Positions 45,254 to 57,622 are shown, counted from the first letter of the stretch. The stretch: DNA of 64,000 nt from Halopseudomonas bauzanensis (GCF_900114735.1 NZ_FOUA01000001.1:508278-572277), one strand, 5' to 3'. The notes: generated by a model not told the origin, from the letters alone. A program made the numbers and translations.

Positions 45254-46861
45254 ATGACCGACCAAACCACCCGCCTGCCGGTACGCCGCGCGCTGATCAG
45301 CGTCTCGGACAAGACCGGTATTGTCGATTTCGCCCGTGAACTCAGCGCGCTGGGCGTGGACATTCTGTCCACCGGCGGCACCTACAAACTGCTGCGGGAC
45401 AATGGCATCGACGCCGTGGAAGTCGCCGATTACACCGGCTTCCCGGAAATGATGGACGGTCGGGTGAAAACGCTGCATCCGAAGATCCATGGCGGCATTC
45501 TCGGCCGTCGCGACCTGGACGGCGCGGTCATGGCCGAGCATGGCATCCAGCCGATCGACATGGTGGTGGTCAACCTTTACCCCTTCGCGGCGACCGTGGC
45601 CAAACCCGGCTGCACCCTGCCCGACGCTATCGAGAATATCGACATTGGCGGCCCGACCATGGTCCGCTCGGCAGCCAAGAACCACAAGGATGTCGCGATC
45701 GTGGTCAATGCTGGTGATTACGCCAGCCTGCTGGACGGCCTCAAACAAGGTGGCCTGACCTACGCCCAGCGTTTCGATCTGGCGCTCAAGGCGTTCGAGC
45801 ACACCGCTGCCTATGACGGCATGATTGCCAATTACCTGGGCACCATCGACCAGAACCGCGATACGCTGAGCACCAATGACCGCACCGCCTTCCCGCGCAC
45901 CTTCAATAGCCAGTTCACCAAGACTCAGGACATGCGCTACGGGGAGAACCCGCACCAGAGTGCCGCCTTCTACCGCGAAGCCGAGCCGGCGGAAGCTTGC
46001 ATCGCCACCGCCACCCAGCTGCAGGGCAAGGAACTGTCCTACAACAATGTTGCCGACACCGACGCCGCGCTGGAGTGCGTCAAGAGCTTCAGCAAGCCGG
46101 CTTGCGTCATCGTCAAGCACGCCAACCCCTGCGGTGTAGCGGTGGTCCCGGAAGATGAAGGTGGCATTCGCAAGGCTTATGAGCTGGCCTTCGCCACCGA
46201 TAGCGAATCCGCCTTCGGCGGCATCATCGCTTTCAACCGCGAGCTGGACGGCGACACAGCCAAGGCTATTGTCGAGCGCCAGTTCGTCGAAGTGATCATC
46301 GCGCCCAGCGTCAGCGCCGAAGCCCGCGACATTGTTGCCGCCAAAGTCAATGTGCGCCTGCTCGAATGCGGCCAGTGGCCGGCCGAACGGGTCCAGGACC
46401 TGGACTACAAGCGCGTCAATGGCGGCCTGCTGGTGCAAAGCCGGGATACCGGCATGATCACCGAAGCCGACCTTAAAGTGGTGACCAAGCGCGCGCCGAC
46501 CGAGAAGGAAATCCACGACCTGATTTTTGCCTGGAAGGTAGCCAAGTTCGTTAAATCCAACGCCATCGTCTATGCCAGCAACCGCCAGACCATCGGTGTG
46601 GGCGCCGGCCAGATGAGCCGGGTCAACTCCGCGCGCATTGCCGCCATCAAGGCTGAGCATGCCGGTCTGCCGGTCGAGGGCGCGGTCATGGCTTCCGACG
46701 CCTTCTTCCCGTTCCGCGATGGTATCGATAACGCTGCGGCCGTGGGTATCCGTGCGGTGATCCAGCCCGGCGGTTCCATGCGCGACCAGGAAGTGATCGA
46801 TGCCGCTGATGAGGCCGGTATTGCCATGGTATTCACCGGCATGCGTCACTTCCGTCACTGA
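45254..46861 (+). CDS. purH: Bifunctional AICAR transformylase / IMP cyclohydrolase
   Basis: Last two steps of IMP synthesis. The 535-residue protein has an N-terminal MGS-like cyclohydrolase domain (about 1-200, [31 protein letters not shown]). The AICAR transformylase domain has KYGENPHQ-type [14 protein letters not shown] and the catalytic KHANPCGVA motif. The end [32 protein letters not shown] is characteristic. It is followed by a strong hairpin and then purD. Confidence 0.98.
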   Translation: MTDQTTRLPVRRALISVSDKTGIVDFARELSALGVDILSTGGTYKLLRDNGIDAVEVADYTGFPEMMDGRVKTLHPKIHGGILGRRDLDGAVMAEHGIQPIDMVVVNLYPFAATVAKPGCTLPDAIENIDIGGPTMVRSAAKNHKDVAIVVNAGDYASLLDGLKQGGLTYAQRFDLALKAFEHTAAYDGMIANYLGTIDQNRDTLSTNDRTAFPRTFNSQFTKTQDMRYGENPHQSAAFYREAEPAEACIATATQLQGKELSYNNVADTDAALECVKSFSKPACVIVKHANPCGVAVVPEDEGGIRKAYELAFATDSESAFGGIIAFNRELDGDTAKAIVERQFVEVIIAPSVSAEARDIVAAKVNVRLLECGQWPAERVQDLDYKRVNGGLLVQSRDTGMITEADLKVVTKRAPTEKEIHDLIFAWKVAKFVKSNAIVYASNRQTIGVGAGQMSRVNSARIAAIKAEHAGLPVEGAVMASDAFFPFRDGIDNAAAVGIRAVIQPGGSMRDQEVIDAADEAGIAMVFTGMRHFRH

Positions 46862-46871
46862 GTAGGGTTAC

Positions 46872-46916
46872 GGCCGCGCTGAAGCCGCATCTGCTGGCTT
46901 CAGCGCGGCCTTGTTT
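46872..46916 (+). terminator. Hairpin terminator between purH and purD
   Basis: A perfect 15-bp stem, GGCCGCGCTGAAGCC (46872-46886) and GGCTTCAGCGCGGCC (46896-46910), then TTGTTT. It would end or attenuate purH transcripts before purD. Confidence 0.82.
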
Positions 46917-46960
46917 CGAGTTGCTAGCGGAACCCCAAATGCAATTTTGAGGTATACAGA

Positions 46961-48241
46961 ATGAATGTACTGATTATCGGCAGTGGCGGGCGTGAGCATG
47001 CCCTGGCGTGGAAAGTGGCGCAGGATGAGCGCGTCGAGAAAGTCTTTGTCGCCCCGGGCAACGCCGGTACCGCAATCGAGGCCAAGTGCGAGAACCTGGC
47101 CATTGATGTGCTGGAACTGGACAAGCTGGCCGACTTTGCCGCTGCCAATGTCGCGCTGACCATCGTCGGCCCTGAAGCCCCGCTGGTTGCGGGCGTGGTC
47201 GACCTGTTCCGCGAGCGCGGCCTGCAATGCTACGGCCCGACTGCCGGCGCTGCCCAACTGGAAGGCTCCAAGGCTTTCACCAAGGACTTCCTGGCGCGCC
47301 ACAAGATTCCCACCGCCGATTACGCCAACTTCACTGAAGTCGAACCGGCGCTGGCCTACCTGCGTGACAAAGGCGCGCCGATCGTGATCAAGGCCGACGG
47401 CCTGGCCGCCGGCAAGGGCGTGATCGTTGCCATGACACTGGCAGAGGCCGAAGCAGCGGTCCGCGACATGCTGGCGGGTAACGCCTTCGGTGCAGCCGGC
47501 TCACGGGTAGTCATCGAGGAGTTCCTGGATGGCGAGGAAGCCAGCTTCATCGTCATGGTCGACGGCGAGCATGTATTGCCGATGGCCACCAGCCAGGATC
47601 ACAAACGGGTCGGCGATGGTGACACCGGCCCCAATACCGGCGGCATGGGCGCTTACTCCCCCGCACCGGTGGTGACCAGTGCAGTACACCAGCGGGTCAT
47701 GGACGGAGTCATCTGGCCGACCGTGCGCGGCATGGCGGCTGAAGGAAATGTCTATACCGGCTTCCTGTATGCTGGCCTGATGATCGACAAGTCGGGCGCA
47801 CCCAAGGTGATCGAATTCAATTGTCGTTTCGGTGACCCAGAGACCCAGCCCATCATGCTGCGTCTGCAGAGCAGCCTGGTGGAGCTGATCGAGGCTGCCC
47901 TCGCAGGCAACCTGGACCGTACCGATGCCCGCTGGGATCCCCGTCCAAGCCTGGGCGTGGTGCTGGCGGCCGGTGGCTATCCGGGCGACTATACCAAGGG
48001 CCAGGTTATTAACGGCCTCGATCAGGCCACCAGCGTCGATGGCAAGGTATTCCACGCGGGTACCGCGCTGCAGGACGGCAACGTCGTCACCCAAGGTGGA
48101 CGTGTGCTGTGCGCCACCGCACTGGGTGACAGCGTCAAGGCAGCGCAGCAGGGCGCTTATGATCTTGCCGAAAAGATCAGCTGGGATGGCTGCTTCTACC
48201 GCTCGGACATCGGCTACCGCGCCATCGAGCGGGAAAGCTGA
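46961..48241 (+). CDS. purD: Phosphoribosylamine-glycine ligase
   Basis: ATP-grasp ligase forming glycinamide ribonucleotide, second step of purine synthesis. The 426-residue protein starts with NVLIIGSGGREHALAWK. It has the ATP-grasp region KADGLAAGKGVIVA, the TGGMGAYSPAP motif and EFNCRFGDPETQPIMLRL with metal-binding residues. The purH-purD order is conserved in pseudomonads. It is separated from purH by a terminator-like hairpin, so it may also have its own promoter in the short gap. Confidence 0.98.
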   Translation: MNVLIIGSGGREHALAWKVAQDERVEKVFVAPGNAGTAIEAKCENLAIDVLELDKLADFAAANVALTIVGPEAPLVAGVVDLFRERGLQCYGPTAGAAQLEGSKAFTKDFLARHKIPTADYANFTEVEPALAYLRDKGAPIVIKADGLAAGKGVIVAMTLAEAEAAVRDMLAGNAFGAAGSRVVIEEFLDGEEASFIVMVDGEHVLPMATSQDHKRVGDGDTGPNTGGMGAYSPAPVVTSAVHQRVMDGVIWPTVRGMAAEGNVYTGFLYAGLMIDKSGAPKVIEFNCRFGDPETQPIMLRLQSSLVELIEAALAGNLDRTDARWDPRPSLGVVLAAGGYPGDYTKGQVINGLDQATSVDGKVFHAGTALQDGNVVTQGGRVLCATALGDSVKAAQQGAYDLAEKISWDGCFYRSDIGYRAIERES

Positions 48242-48373
48242 GTTCCGGCCCGCCGCCCCTTGATCCGGTCGGCGGGTTATCGGCGACGCCGTGGCTATCA
48301 CCAGGCCAGCCTTGCACTCGGCCGTGCAGCTCAGCAGAATAGTCGTTCATTGCCCAAGGATAGGACAGATAAA

Positions 48374-51157
48374 TTGAAGCAGACTCTGAGGTTGTTGTGC
48401 GCCAGTCTGGTGGGCCTTTGTCTGTTGATGGACAATCTGTGGGCTCAGGACGCTGGCAGTGCGCATTCAGGCTACCAGACCTTCGTCGATACCAGCGGTC
48501 AGCTGGCATTGAATGACATTCTTTCCAATCGCTACGCCAACCTGTTCGTTCCCAGCACCGGCAGCCCCTTCAAACTGCCCGGCGGGACTGCCGCACTGTG
48601 GGTGCAGGTGCCATTGCAGCATCAGGACACCTACCTGCTGGAACTGCACAACCCGAGCATTGCCCGTATCCATGTTTATCTCCTGAGAAACGATGTGTTG
48701 CGCGCGGCGTATACCGGCGGCACCACCAATGCCCGCGCCACGGTGCCCCTGCCCCATGAGGGTTTCGCCTTTCCCATCAACGTGCAGGCCAGCCCCGAAC
48801 AGAAACTACTGGTACGGCTACAGAACGATTATCCGGTCAGCACCCATCTCAGTCTGGTGACACTGAGCGAAGCCACCCGCATCCACACCCGGCATCAGGC
48901 GCTGCAGGGCATGCTAGTCGGTCTGCTGCTGGGGCTGGCGTTGAATTGCCTGTTGCAGGGTTCATTGCGCAACGACCCACTGCATCTGCTGATGGCAATA
49001 AGCGCCCTGCTGTTCGGCCTGAGCAGCCTCAGCGGCGTCGGTTGGGCGCTGCATAACCTGGAGTTCCTACAAGGCCGTACCGGGGCCTTGCTGCATCTGT
49101 CCGGCCTGGTTGTACTTGCCGCGACCCTGCATGGCCTGTACCCGATCCCCGGCACCGCGGGTGATCGCAGTGAGCGCATCGCCATTCTGCTGGTCGGCGC
49201 CCTCATACTACTGCTCAGCATCGCACTGCCCGGTCTGCTCGAACAGACGCTGTCGATCGTACGCATCGGTCTGCCGCTGACCATGGCCTTGCTGAGCGCC
49301 GTAATGCTGTGGCGGCGTGAGCATATCGACCGGTTGTTTCTGTGCGGCACGCTGCTGTTGATCGGTAGCTGGCTGCTCGAACAGGCGCTCGGTGTACCGC
49401 CCCATGACCTGACCCGGCACCTGGTCGACTTTCTGTTGTGGGGCGCGCTGGCCTGCTATTCCGCCAGCCTTTACCGGCGCCTGCAACGCAACATGATCAA
49501 GCGCGTCAGGCAGCGCCACGAGGAAGCGGCCTTGCTGGCTCAGCGCAATGCCCGGGCGGAGTTCCTGGCCCGCATCAGTCATGAAGTTCGCACGCCCATG
49601 AACGGGGTGTTGGGCATGTCCGAGCTGCTGCTCAACACGGCCCTCTCGTCCAAGCAGCGCGATTACGTGCAGACCATCCATGGATCAGGCACCGAGCTGC
49701 TGAGCCTGATCAATGATATTCTGGACATCTCACGGCTGGAGTCCGGGCAACTGACGCTCGATAACCTGCGCTTCGACCTGCACGCATTGATCAATGACTG
49801 CCTCGAGAACCATCGCAACCGCCTCGCCAGCCAGCCAATAGAACTCATCGGCTTTATTCACCCGGATGTCCCCCAACTGATGGAAGGTGATCCGGCCCGT
49901 CTGCGGCAGGTCATCATGAGTCTGCTGAACAGCGCCACGCTGAATACTGCCGACGGCGAGATTCTACTGGCCGTCGGCCTGGAACGTCAGGTCTCCGACC
50001 TCCCGGTGCTGCGTCTGGCCATTCAGGACAGCGGTCACGGCATGAGTGCCGATGCCCGCAGCAGCCTGCTGGACATTGCCACCCCCGGTGAGCGACTGCT
50101 GCGCATACTTGAAGGCCAGGGACAGTTGTCGCTGTACATTTCGCAACAGCTGATCCGCATGATGGGTGGCCAGGTGGGTATCAAGGAAGGCGCCGGAGGA
50201 CTGCCCGGCGGCGCGGCGGCTGCCGGGACCACCGTGTGGGTGTCGATACCGGCACGCTTTATCGACAGCCCGGTGGAGGCCGATCAACAGGGCCGCTGCC
50301 TGGTCGACCGCAGCATCCTCATCGTCGATGACAATGCCACCTCCCGCAAGGTACTGCAGCAGCAGGCCAGCGCCTGGCAAATGGCACCCCGCACCGCCTC
50401 CAGCGGCCGTGAGGCGCTGGCCATCCTGCGCGCCCAGGCCAACCTTGACAGCCCCTTCGATATCCTGGTGGTCGACCAATCCATGCCCGGCATGACCGGC
50501 CTGGAACTGGCCAGCAAGATCAAGGACGACCCGATCATCAGCAATGATCTGCTGGTGGTCATGCTGACCGGCGTGAACCAGTTGCCCAGCCGTATCGTTG
50601 CCCGTAATGCCGGGATCCACCGGGTGCTGAACAAGCCGGTGTCCGGCCATACACTGCGGGCTACCCTGATCGATGGCTGGCTGCAATGTCGCGAGCAAGC
50701 CACCGCGGCGCTGCGCCGGGAAGCGCAGCAGGCTTCGGAACAGCGCTCGGAACAGGCCGATTTTATGGTGCTGGTCGCTGAGGATAACGCCGTTTCCACC
50801 CGTGTGATTCAGGGCATGCTGTCAAAACTGAAGGTGGCCTGCGAGGCGGTGGAGAATGGCAGGGAGGCGGTGCAAGCGGTTACCCAGAATCGTTATGACC
50901 TGGTCCTGATGGATTGCGAGATGCAGGAGATGGACGGATTTACCGCCACGGAGCAGATCCGCCAATGGGAGCAGCAACATGCCCTGTCGCCGATTCCGAT
51001 CATTGCCCTGACCGCTCACATCCTCCCGGAGCATCGCGAGCGGGCACGTCGCTCCGGTATGAATGGCCACATGGCCAAGCCGATCGACCTGGCCCAACTC
51101 AAGGCGTTACTGGATCATTGGATGGCGCAGCGAACGCCCCGATCAAAGGACCGTTGA
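48374..51157 (+). CDS. retS: Hybrid sensor kinase RetS (7TMR-DISM, two receivers)
   Basis: Orthologue by position (just after purD) and domains of RetS, the membrane sensor that modulates GacS/GacA and the switch between acute and biofilm modes. From TTG 48374 (AGGA 8 nt upstream) it is 927 aa; a TTG at 48260 is an alternative. A signal peptide is followed by a DISMED2 periplasmic sensor (about 30-165) and seven helices (about 175-365). The HisKA box has H403 (SHEVRTPMNG). The ATPase-like domain is degenerate: N-box SLLNSATLNT. Receiver 1 has D701 and receiver 2 has D847. The weak N-box suggests poor kinase activity of its own. Confidence 0.9.
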   Translation: MKQTLRLLCASLVGLCLLMDNLWAQDAGSAHSGYQTFVDTSGQLALNDILSNRYANLFVPSTGSPFKLPGGTAALWVQVPLQHQDTYLLELHNPSIARIHVYLLRNDVLRAAYTGGTTNARATVPLPHEGFAFPINVQASPEQKLLVRLQNDYPVSTHLSLVTLSEATRIHTRHQALQGMLVGLLLGLALNCLLQGSLRNDPLHLLMAISALLFGLSSLSGVGWALHNLEFLQGRTGALLHLSGLVVLAATLHGLYPIPGTAGDRSERIAILLVGALILLLSIALPGLLEQTLSIVRIGLPLTMALLSAVMLWRREHIDRLFLCGTLLLIGSWLLEQALGVPPHDLTRHLVDFLLWGALACYSASLYRRLQRNMIKRVRQRHEEAALLAQRNARAEFLARISHEVRTPMNGVLGMSELLLNTALSSKQRDYVQTIHGSGTELLSLINDILDISRLESGQLTLDNLRFDLHALINDCLENHRNRLASQPIELIGFIHPDVPQLMEGDPARLRQVIMSLLNSATLNTADGEILLAVGLERQVSDLPVLRLAIQDSGHGMSADARSSLLDIATPGERLLRILEGQGQLSLYISQQLIRMMGGQVGIKEGAGGLPGGAAAAGTTVWVSIPARFIDSPVEADQQGRCLVDRSILIVDDNATSRKVLQQQASAWQMAPRTASSGREALAILRAQANLDSPFDILVVDQSMPGMTGLELASKIKDDPIISNDLLVVMLTGVNQLPSRIVARNAGIHRVLNKPVSGHTLRATLIDGWLQCREQATAALRREAQQASEQRSEQADFMVLVAEDNAVSTRVIQGMLSKLKVACEAVENGREAVQAVTQNRYDLVLMDCEMQEMDGFTATEQIRQWEQQHALSPIPIIALTAHILPEHRERARRSGMNGHMAKPIDLAQLKALLDHWMAQRTPRSKDR

Positions 51158-51249
51158 GAGCCCGCCTGTGAATGCAGCCGGACCGCTGCACCCGTCGTGG
51201 CGACGGCATAGTTGGCCAGCAGGGTGTTGACTATGGTTCTGATCGACAT
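51115..51249 (-). CDS. Possible 44-residue protein overlapping retS end
   Basis: A short frame starts at ATG 51249 behind a strong AGGAGGAG ribosome site. It encodes a peptide with a mildly hydrophobic start (IRTIVNTLLANYAVATTGAA) and overlaps the last 43 bases of retS on the opposite strand. No family recognised. The ribosome site is the main support, so it may be a chance frame. Confidence 0.3.
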   Translation of the reverse strand: MSIRTIVNTLLANYAVATTGAAVRLHSQAGSQRSFDRGVRCAIQ

Positions 51250-51392
51250 GGGGGCAGCTCCTCCTGTTTGAACTGCCAACCATACTGCCCCGACGATACG
51301 GCCTCGACCATTGAAATGCTTCAATGGTCGCCATAGATCGAATTACCTGCCCAGAGAGTACCGCCCCGCTCCGTCAGGAGCCGGGCGGTCAT

Positions 51393-53615
<2,223 letters not shown>

Positions 53616-53618
53616 TAC

Positions 53619-55022
53619 CTACTCCTCCCCGTAGCCCTGGTATGAACCGGGCGCGAGGTTTTCAAATCGGGTGTATTTACCAATGAAGGCCATGCGGCAC
53701 GTGCCGATAGGACCGTTCCGCTGCTTGCCGATGATCAGCTCAGCGATGCCCTTGTCCTGGGTGTCGGGATGGTAGACCTCATCCCGGTAGACGAACATGA
53801 TCACGTCGGCGTCCTGCTCGATAGCGCCGGATTCACGCAAGTCCGAGTTGATCGGTCGCTTGTTCGGTCGCTGCTCCAGCGAGCGGTTGAGCTGGGATAG
53901 GGCCACCACCGGCACGTTGAATTCCTTGGCCAGGGCCTTGAGCGAGCGGGAGATCTCGGAAATCTCGTTGGTACGGTTCTCCGATGAGGCGCCGCCGATC
54001 CGCATCAACTGCAGATAGTCGATCATGATCAACCCCAGATCACCGTGCTCACGCACCACCCGCCGCGCCCGGGCGCGCATTTCCATGGGCGACAGGCCAG
54101 CGGTATCGTCGATGAAGAGTTTCCGATCATTCAGCAGATTCACTGCCGAGGTCAGCCGCGGCCAATCCTCGTCGTCGAGGCGACCGGAGCGGACCTTGGT
54201 CTGGTCGATACGTCCCAGGGACGACAGCATACGCATGATCAGCGATTCACCTGGCATTTCCAGCGAGAACACCAATACCGCCTTCTCACCGCCCATGACC
54301 GCATTCTCCACCAGATTCATGGCGAAGGTGGTTTTACCCATGGACGGACGACCGGCGACAATCACCAGGTCCGCCGGCTGCAGGCCAGAGGTCATGCCAT
54401 CCAGATCGGTGAAGCCGGTGGACAGGCCGGTGATCGAACCTTCGCTGTTGAACAGCGTATCGATACGATCGATGGCCTTGGTCAGCAGCGTATTGACCGA
54501 TTCGGGGCCGCCGGTCTTGGGGCGGCTTTCGGCAATCGCGAAGATCTTGCGCTCGGCATCGTCGAGCACCTCATTGGGCTGCAGGCCCTTGGGGTTGAAC
54601 GCGGTGTCGGTGATTTCGGTACTGACGCTGATCAACTGGCGCATGGTCGCGCGCTCGCGGATGATCTGCGCATAAGCGCCGATGTTCGCGGCCGAGGGGG
54701 TATTCTTGGCCAGTTGCCCCAGATAGGCCAGGCCGCCAACTTGATCGATCAACCCTTCCCGGTCCAGATCCTCGGCCAGGGTGACCACATCAAACGGTTG
54801 ATTGCGCCCAGCCAGACGCACCAGCGCACGGAAGATCAGGCGATGATCGTGACGATAGAAATCCGTTTCGCTGACCAGCTCGGCAACCCGCTCCCACGCG
54901 GTATTTTCCAGCATGACACCACCGAGTACAGCCTGTTCGGCTTCGATGGAGTGCGGCGGAATTTTCAATGCAGTGGTCTGCAGGTCAAGCTCGGGACGCT
55001 CGGCGTAAATCTGATCACTCAT
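53619..55022 (-). CDS. dnaB: Replicative DNA helicase
   Basis: Hexameric 5'-3' helicase of the replication fork, 467 aa. The N-terminal primase-contact domain starts PHSIEAEQAVLGGVMLEN. A linker helix region and the RecA-like domain follow, with Walker A GRPSMGKTTFAMNL (about 207-220) and Walker B LGLIMIDYLQLM. Further motifs are SQLNRSLEQRPNKRP and the arginine finger region near IIGKQRNGPIG. No intein is present. The ATG at 55022 is used; an upstream frame is open but unconserved. Preceded by a terminator after rplI, it needs its own promoter in the short gap. Confidence 0.97.
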   Translation of the reverse strand: MSDQIYAERPELDLQTTALKIPPHSIEAEQAVLGGVMLENTAWERVAELVSETDFYRHDHRLIFRALVRLAGRNQPFDVVTLAEDLDREGLIDQVGGLAYLGQLAKNTPSAANIGAYAQIIRERATMRQLISVSTEITDTAFNPKGLQPNEVLDDAERKIFAIAESRPKTGGPESVNTLLTKAIDRIDTLFNSEGSITGLSTGFTDLDGMTSGLQPADLVIVAGRPSMGKTTFAMNLVENAVMGGEKAVLVFSLEMPGESLIMRMLSSLGRIDQTKVRSGRLDDEDWPRLTSAVNLLNDRKLFIDDTAGLSPMEMRARARRVVREHGDLGLIMIDYLQLMRIGGASSENRTNEISEISRSLKALAKEFNVPVVALSQLNRSLEQRPNKRPINSDLRESGAIEQDADVIMFVYRDEVYHPDTQDKGIAELIIGKQRNGPIGTCRMAFIGKYTRFENLAPGSYQGYGEE

Positions 55023-55060
55023 GGCTAGAGGCTCGAATCCTGAATCGGCGGGCTTCACAT

Positions 55061-55096
55061 AAAACAACACGGCGCCTGTCGGGGACAAGCGCCGTG
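55061..55096 (-). terminator. Intrinsic terminator between rplI and dnaB
   Basis: On the minus strand CACGGCGC (55096-55089) pairs with GCGCCGTG (55075-55068), with an inner TGTC/GACA helix, followed by TTGTTTT (55067-55061). Confidence 0.85.
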
Positions 55097-55178
55097 CTGG
55101 CAAGTCTACCAGAGCAAATCACCCGATCGCGACCATAGGTCGGGACCGGGTGACAGGTCTTGCAGTTGCGGGTACTGC

Positions 55179-55625
55179 TTAGCCGGCAACCACTACCAGC
55201 TTGACGGTAGCTTCAACGTCAGTGTGCAGGTGCACGGCAACGTCAAACTCACCGACAGTGCGCAGCGGGCCTTCAGGCAGGCGCACTTCGCTCTTTTCCA
55301 GCTCAACGCCAGCGGCGGTCACGGCATCAGCGATGTCGCGAGTACCGATGGAACCGAACAGTTTACCTTCCTCGCCAGCATTGGCGCTGATGGTAACGGA
55401 CAGCTCGGCCAGCTTGGCAGCGCGTGCTTCAGCTTCGCCCTTGCGTTCTGCAGCAGCCTTTTCCAGCTCAGCGCGACGCGCTTCGAAGGCTTCTACGTTA
55501 GCGGCGGTAGCCGGAGTTGCCTTACCGAACGGCAACAGGAAATTGCGAGCGTAACCAGCTTTAACGGCGACCTTGTCGCCCAGGTTACCCAGATTCGCGA
55601 TCTTTTCGAGCAGGATAACTTCCAT
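55179..55625 (-). CDS. rplI: Ribosomal protein bL9
   Basis: 50S subunit protein that binds 23S rRNA near the L1 stalk. The 148-residue protein has the N-terminal [32 protein letters not shown] signature, a long connecting helix (about 41-75, Ala/Glu-rich) and the C-terminal domain with [15 protein letters not shown]. The ATG at 55625 is the conserved start. It is last in the rpsF-rpsR-membrane protein-rplI unit and ends before a terminator. Confidence 0.98.
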   Translation of the reverse strand: MEVILLEKIANLGNLGDKVAVKAGYARNFLLPFGKATPATAANVEAFEARRAELEKAAAERKGEAEARAAKLAELSVTISANAGEEGKLFGSIGTRDIADAVTAAGVELEKSEVRLPEGPLRTVGEFDVAVHLHTDVEATVKLVVVAG

Positions 55626-55644
55626 TGCGATGACCTCTTTGAAT

Positions 55645-56556
55645 TCAACCTTGGCTGTTCGGGTCGTCATCACCGGGCGACCCGGAGGGTGGCCTCATGC
55701 GTGAGCGAAAGTCGAACAAGCTATCTACAAATGCCAACAACACAATCAGGGGATAAGCAAATCGGACGAAGATAACGAACAACACATACATTCCGATCAA
55801 CCAACCCGAACCCAGCTTCTTGATACCTACCACGCCGTGCATCAACGCCAGCCCGGCCAGCAGCAAGGGCACGCTGGCCACCGGCGACAGCATGGCCAAC
55901 TGCGGCCATTGCGGTGCCATGATGACCAGCACCAGCAGGCCGATGGCAGCAAGCGGCGGCAGGCGCAGCTGATGAAAGTCCTGACGAAAACCGCCCGGGT
56001 TGTACAACCGGGCCTGCCAGGACCGTGCAATCATCAGGCTGACCAGAGCCATCAGCATATGCATGGCCCCCATCACCCCGCCGAGCACGGGTATCATCAG
56101 TTCATCGAGACGGGCCAGCAATGCGGCCTGTTCTGCCTCTGCGAGCTGCAACCCCATCTGCGGCAGCAGCTCCGGCAGCATCTCTCGGAACCCATCGGCC
56201 ATCGCCTGTAACGGCTCGGCCAACGCCATCAGCAACGCCAGCGTGTAAACCACGCCGAGCGGTACGGCTAACAGCAGCACGCGGACCCAGTCGTTGTGCT
56301 GACGCAGCACCACGGCCAGGCCGGCACTGCCGAGCATGACCAGCAAGGGCGTCAGGTCCCCGAGAAAGGTCCAGACCAGTGCCGGCAACATGCCCCAGGC
56401 GAGTATCGGCAAAGCTTCCGACAGCCCGCGGCGCAGGATCACCAGCGCCAGGGCCGCCGCACTGAACCAGAACAGCAGTGGTATGGCCGCAGCGATGGCT
56501 ACTGCAAAGGTAGCCTCTCTGCGACCGCGCATGATGTACTCAGCTAAACCACGCAT
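55645..56556 (-). CDS. DUF2232-like membrane protein in the rpsR-rplI interval
   Basis: A 303-residue integral membrane protein with about eight helices and a charged C-terminal tail ([20 protein letters not shown]). It is placed between rpsR and rplI, as in pseudomonads I recall, and resembles the DUF2232/YybS group. Start ATG 56556 is 40 bp after rpsR. Its coupling with ribosomal genes suggests growth-linked expression, but no activity is known. The region around residues 115-150 is soluble and acidic ([24 protein letters not shown]). Confidence 0.83.
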   Translation of the reverse strand: MRGLAEYIMRGRREATFAVAIAAAIPLLFWFSAAALALVILRRGLSEALPILAWGMLPALVWTFLGDLTPLLVMLGSAGLAVVLRQHNDWVRVLLLAVPLGVVYTLALLMALAEPLQAMADGFREMLPELLPQMGLQLAEAEQAALLARLDELMIPVLGGVMGAMHMLMALVSLMIARSWQARLYNPGGFRQDFHQLRLPPLAAIGLLVLVIMAPQWPQLAMLSPVASVPLLLAGLALMHGVVGIKKLGSGWLIGMYVLFVIFVRFAYPLIVLLAFVDSLFDFRSRMRPPSGSPGDDDPNSQG

Positions 56557-56596
56557 GCCGGTTCGGTATCCCCTGATTACGGGTTTGAGCTGCCGC

Positions 56597-56827
56597 TCAG
56601 CGACCGTGACTGTCGGTGAAGGGCAGCAGAGCCAGGTAGCGGGCGCGTTTGATAGCGACTGCCAGCTGACGCTGGTACTTGGCCTTTGTACCGGTGATAC
56701 GGCTGGGTACGATCTTGCCGGTTTCGGTGATGTAGGCCTTCAGGGTGTTGAGATCTTTGTAATCGATCTCTTTAACGCCTTCAGCGGTAAAACGGCAGAA
56801 CTTTCTGCGACGGAAAAAACGTGCCAT
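56597..56827 (-). CDS. rpsR: Ribosomal protein bS18
   Basis: 30S subunit protein that pairs with S6 on the platform. The 76-residue length and the sequence from [23 protein letters not shown] to [30 protein letters not shown]-type are diagnostic. It lies 39 bp after rpsF on the same strand. Confidence 0.98.
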   Translation of the reverse strand: MARFFRRRKFCRFTAEGVKEIDYKDLNTLKAYITETGKIVPSRITGTKAKYQRQLAVAIKRARYLALLPFTDSHGR

Positions 56828-56866
56828 GGCAGCGTCTCCTTTTAACTGGAATGGGAACCGAAAAAC

Positions 56867-57295
56867 TTACTCGTCGTCACCGGAATCGGTATCGTCGCTA
56901 TCGTCAGCGTCTTTACCGGAATCGGTGTCTTCATCGCTGCGCTCACGGCGCTCACGACGCTCGCCACGACCAGTGTCTTCAGGCTTGAGCATGTCGGACT
57001 GTTCGGTGATGGCTTCGTCACGACGGATGACCATGTTGCGAATGACGGCATCGTTGTAACGGAAGTTTTCGGTCAGCTCTTCCAGTGCTTTGGCGCTGCA
57101 CTCGACGTTGAGCATGATGTAGTGAGCTTTGTGGATCTTGTCGATCGGGTAAGCCAGTTGACGGCGACCCCAATCTTCCAGACGGTGAATCTTGCCGCCG
57201 TCTTCTTCGATCAGCTTGGTGTAACGCTCAACCATCGCGTTAACCTGCTCGCTTTGGTCCGGGTGAACCAGAAATACGATTTCGTAATGACGCAT
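56867..57295 (-). CDS. rpsF: Ribosomal protein bS6 with acidic tail
   Basis: 30S subunit protein that forms a dimer with S18. The conserved fold (about 1-100) begins [18 protein letters not shown] and contains [14 protein letters not shown] 40-residue tail then turns first basic ([10 protein letters not shown]) and afterwards strongly acidic (Asp/Glu/Ser repeats to the end), giving 142 aa. The tail is like the glutamylated C terminus of E. coli S6, but Asp-rich. The ATG at 57295 has a strong AAGGAG site. It is first in its operon with rpsR. Confidence 0.98.
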   Translation of the reverse strand: MRHYEIVFLVHPDQSEQVNAMVERYTKLIEEDGGKIHRLEDWGRRQLAYPIDKIHKAHYIMLNVECSAKALEELTENFRYNDAVIRNMVIRRDEAITEQSDMLKPEDTGRGERRERRERSDEDTDSGKDADDSDDTDSGDDE

Positions 57296-57317
57296 TTTGT
57301 GCTCCTTACGGGTTATA

Positions 57318-57341
57318 GCCAGCCACCCAAAATGGTCTGGC
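57318..57341 (-). promoter_or_regulatory. Leader hairpin before rpsF
   Basis: On the minus strand GCCAG-A-CCA pairs with TGG-CTGGC around a TTTTGGG loop, just upstream of the ribosome site. S6:S18 feedback leaders occur here in many bacteria, but the typical CCG bulge was not seen, so regulation is uncertain. Confidence 0.35.
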
Positions 57342-57469
57342 AAGGAGTAGAACTCAGGTTTGGGGCGGCCATTCTAGGGAAGTGGCGTGGAACTGGCAAG
57401 GAAAAGCAGAACGCCCACATGATTTGCGTCATGTTTCGAGTTTCCTTCACACCGGGAGCGGCCTGCCTG

Positions 57470-57504
57470 CGACACGCCGTGAACCCATCCATGGGGGCTC
57501 GCGG
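57470..57504 (+). repeat. 35-bp intergenic repeat, copy A
   Basis: Begins CGACACGCCGTGAA and ends GGCTCGCGG. It matches the reverse complement of 57621-57655 at 29 of 35 bases, with the middle 12 bases variable. The conserved ends suggest a member of a dispersed repeat family. Confidence 0.65.
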
Positions 57505-57602
57505 CGCAAAGGTGGCAGGCTTTAGCGTGGCTGAGGGGTCAAAACCTTCAGCGGCACAAGGCTTTGCGGAATAGGTTGGCCGACAGGGTTGGGCCGACCG
57601 TC

Positions 57603-57622
57603 GGTTGCCAAGGATGGCAACC
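57603..57622. repeat. Hairpin GGTTGCCA/TGGCAACC
   Basis: An 8-bp perfect stem (57603-57610 and 57615-57622) with an AGGA loop, abutting repeat copy B and probably part of the same element. Confidence 0.55.
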
